From Hominisplanchenecus_A murintestinalis (GTDB taxonomy: Bacteria; Bacillota; Clostridia; Lachnospirales; Lachnospiraceae), in NCBI RefSeq assembly GCF_943193015.1, contig NZ_CALPCM010000033.1, positions 1 through 31,106 of the forward strand: a DNA stretch of 31,106 nucleotides, in the 5' to 3' direction. Of the stretch, positions 29,874 through 31,106 are shown in pieces (the first letter of the stretch is position 1; each line of letters opens with the position of its first letter). A program made the position numbers and the translations under genes. Under the pieces are notes generated by a model. That model saw nothing but the letters and a program-made list of their open reading frames with translations, had not been told where the DNA came from and did no database searches.

Positions 29874-31070
29874 ATGAAATATGTAGTAGTGCTGGGCGAT
29901 GGCATGGCAGATGAACCCATTGAAAGCCTGGGGGGCAGGACGCCTTTGGAAGCGGCAGTGACCCCGGCGATGGATGTTTTGGCAGAAATGTCTGAGATTG
30001 GGCTGGTACATACGATTCCGGAGGGGATGAAGCCGGGGAGCGATACGGCAAACCTGTCTGTGATGGGATATGACCCGAAAAAGTATTATACGGGACGTTC
30101 TCCTCTGGAAGCATTAAGCATCGGCGTACCGATGAAAGATACCGACGTAGCAATCCGGTGTAACATCGTTACCCTTTCGGAAGAAGAGCCGTATGAGGAA
30201 AAGACGATTATAGATCACAGTTCCGGGGAAATCAGCACAGAGGAAGCGTCAGTGCTTCTGGAGGCGGTGAAAAAGGAGCTGGAAAATGAGACTTACAAGT
30301 TCTACATAGGAACAAGTTACCGTCACTGTCTGATATGGGACAGAGGGCAGGTAGCGGAACTTACCCCTCCGCATGACGTACTGGGCCAGACAATCGGGCA
30401 GTATCTTCCTATGGATGGGGTTTTGCGTGAGATGCAGAAAAGAAGCTATGAAATCCTGGCAAACCATCCGATTAACCGTGAGCGGAAAGCACAGGGGAAG
30501 AACCCGGCGAACAGCATTTGGTTTTGGGGACCGGGCACAAAGCCGATTTTAACCTCCTTTGAGGAGAAGAATCATAAAAAAGGCGTTATGATTTCAGCAG
30601 TGGATTTGCTCAAAGGAATTGCCGTAGGCGCAGGAATGGCAAATATTGAAGTAGAGGGCGCAAACGGCGGTCTGGATACGAATTATGAGGGGAAAGCGCA
30701 GGCGGCGGTGGACGCACTTGTAAAGCAGGGATATGATTTTGCATATATTCACGTAGAAGCTCCGGATGAAATGGGACACCAGGGAAGTATTGAGCGAAAA
30801 ATAAAGGCGATTGAAAACCTGGACAGCCGGGTAATCCGTCCGGTAAAGGAAGGGCTTGACGCGTCGGGAGAAGATTACCGTCTTCTGATACTTCCCGATC
30901 ATCCCACGCCGATCCGGGCGAGGACACATACAAGCGATCCGGTGCCGTATATTCTCTATGACAGCCGGAAGATACAGAAAAACACATGGAAATATAATGA
31001 GAGAGAAGCAAAAGCGAGCGGGAATTATGTTGCCGAAGGGCATAAGATGATGGATATTTTGTTTTCGTAA
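29874..31070 (+). CDS. Archaeal-type cofactor-independent phosphoglycerate mutase-like protein; proposed homoserine kinase
   Basis: 398 aa member of the alkaline phosphatase / metalloenzyme superfamily. Metal-site residues include D9 in LGDGMAD and the likely nucleophile S56 in GSDTANLSVMGYDP; HVEAPDEMGHQG (near 302) and LPDHPTP (near 347) supply further ligands. TGRSPLEA and WFWGPGTKP are typical of the ApgM group. The subgroup TIGR02535 is described as a proposed homoserine kinase because it sits beside threonine genes and replaces ThrB; the position 25 bases after hom fits that. Glycolytic mutase activity is the alternative. GGAGG lies upstream of the ATG. Confidence 0.88.
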   Translation: MKYVVVLGDGMADEPIESLGGRTPLEAAVTPAMDVLAEMSEIGLVHTIPEGMKPGSDTANLSVMGYDPKKYYTGRSPLEALSIGVPMKDTDVAIRCNIVTLSEEEPYEEKTIIDHSSGEISTEEASVLLEAVKKELENETYKFYIGTSYRHCLIWDRGQVAELTPPHDVLGQTIGQYLPMDGVLREMQKRSYEILANHPINRERKAQGKNPANSIWFWGPGTKPILTSFEEKNHKKGVMISAVDLLKGIAVGAGMANIEVEGANGGLDTNYEGKAQAAVDALVKQGYDFAYIHVEAPDEMGHQGSIERKIKAIENLDSRVIRPVKEGLDASGEDYRLLILPDHPTPIRARTHTSDPVPYILYDSRKIQKNTWKYNEREAKASGNYVAEGHKMMDILFS

Positions 31071-31080
31071 AAGAAACGTG

Positions 31081-31106
31081 CTGCAGGAAATTTAAATTTC
31101 CTGCAG
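31081..31106 (+). terminator. Perfect 26-bp palindrome at the window edge, probable terminator stem
   Basis: A perfect 26-bp palindrome with arms CTGCAGGAAATTT and AAATTTCCTGCAG starts 10 bases after the last stop. It is the right place for a terminator, but any T-tract lies beyond the window. Confidence 0.6.

Overview
The window reads as chromosomal DNA of a low-to-mid GC Gram-positive anaerobe, most likely Clostridia of the family Lachnospiraceae. Reasons: strong AGGAGG-type ribosome binding sites throughout, sigma-A-like promoters, families typical of that group (DUF4364, DUF5721-like, DegV, UPF0735 ACT protein, archaeal-type phosphoglycerate mutase beside hom), a HrcA/CIRCE element, and a FASII operon built on FabK rather than FabI. 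I see no rRNA, tRNA, CRISPR array, insertion sequence or phage gene. No gap between genes exceeds 300 bases.

Region 1 (1-8700) is housekeeping: a YkpA/YbiT-type ABC-F ATPase (minus); a TIGR01212-type radical SAM protein with a DUF4364 protein; then a CDF metal exporter and htpG, transcribed divergently from a compact intergenic region that holds a perfect CIRCE element and a Fur-family-like 7-1-7 palindrome over the exporter's -10. A DUF5721-like protein, a DegV lipid-binding protein and a small membrane protein follow.

Region 2 (8700-10950, minus) is a two-gene metal-homeostasis operon. It has a CobW/COG0523 GTPase with a long His/Cys tract made of four 36-bp tandem repeats, then a second P-loop protein fused to a DUF1980/YcgQ-like C-terminal domain. 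Divergent from it (11098-13249) is an operon of a Glu/Thr-rich lipoprotein, an ArsC/Spx-family protein and greA, ending in a strongly structured intergenic element and an intrinsic terminator.

Region 3 (13260-24290) is a complete type II fatty-acid synthesis operon: fabH-acpP-fabK-fabD-fabG-fabF-accB-fabZ-accC-accDA (carboxyltransferase beta and alpha fused in one chain), then a second FabK-like flavoprotein and a TetR regulator. The second flavoprotein carries a C-terminal four-cysteine motif like that of Helicobacter FabX, the FMN/[4Fe-4S] dehydrogenase/isomerase that makes unsaturated fatty acids. No FabA, FabM or FapR is present, so this gene is the best candidate for the unsaturation step. 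The TetR protein is a candidate regulator acting at an inverted repeat in the fabH promoter.

Region 4 (24296-31106) has a hybrid sensor histidine kinase and a lipoprotein (both minus), a two-helix membrane protein, and a threonine-branch operon: ACT-domain regulator, homoserine dehydrogenase, and an archaeal-type phosphoglycerate-mutase-like protein that may serve as the homoserine kinase.
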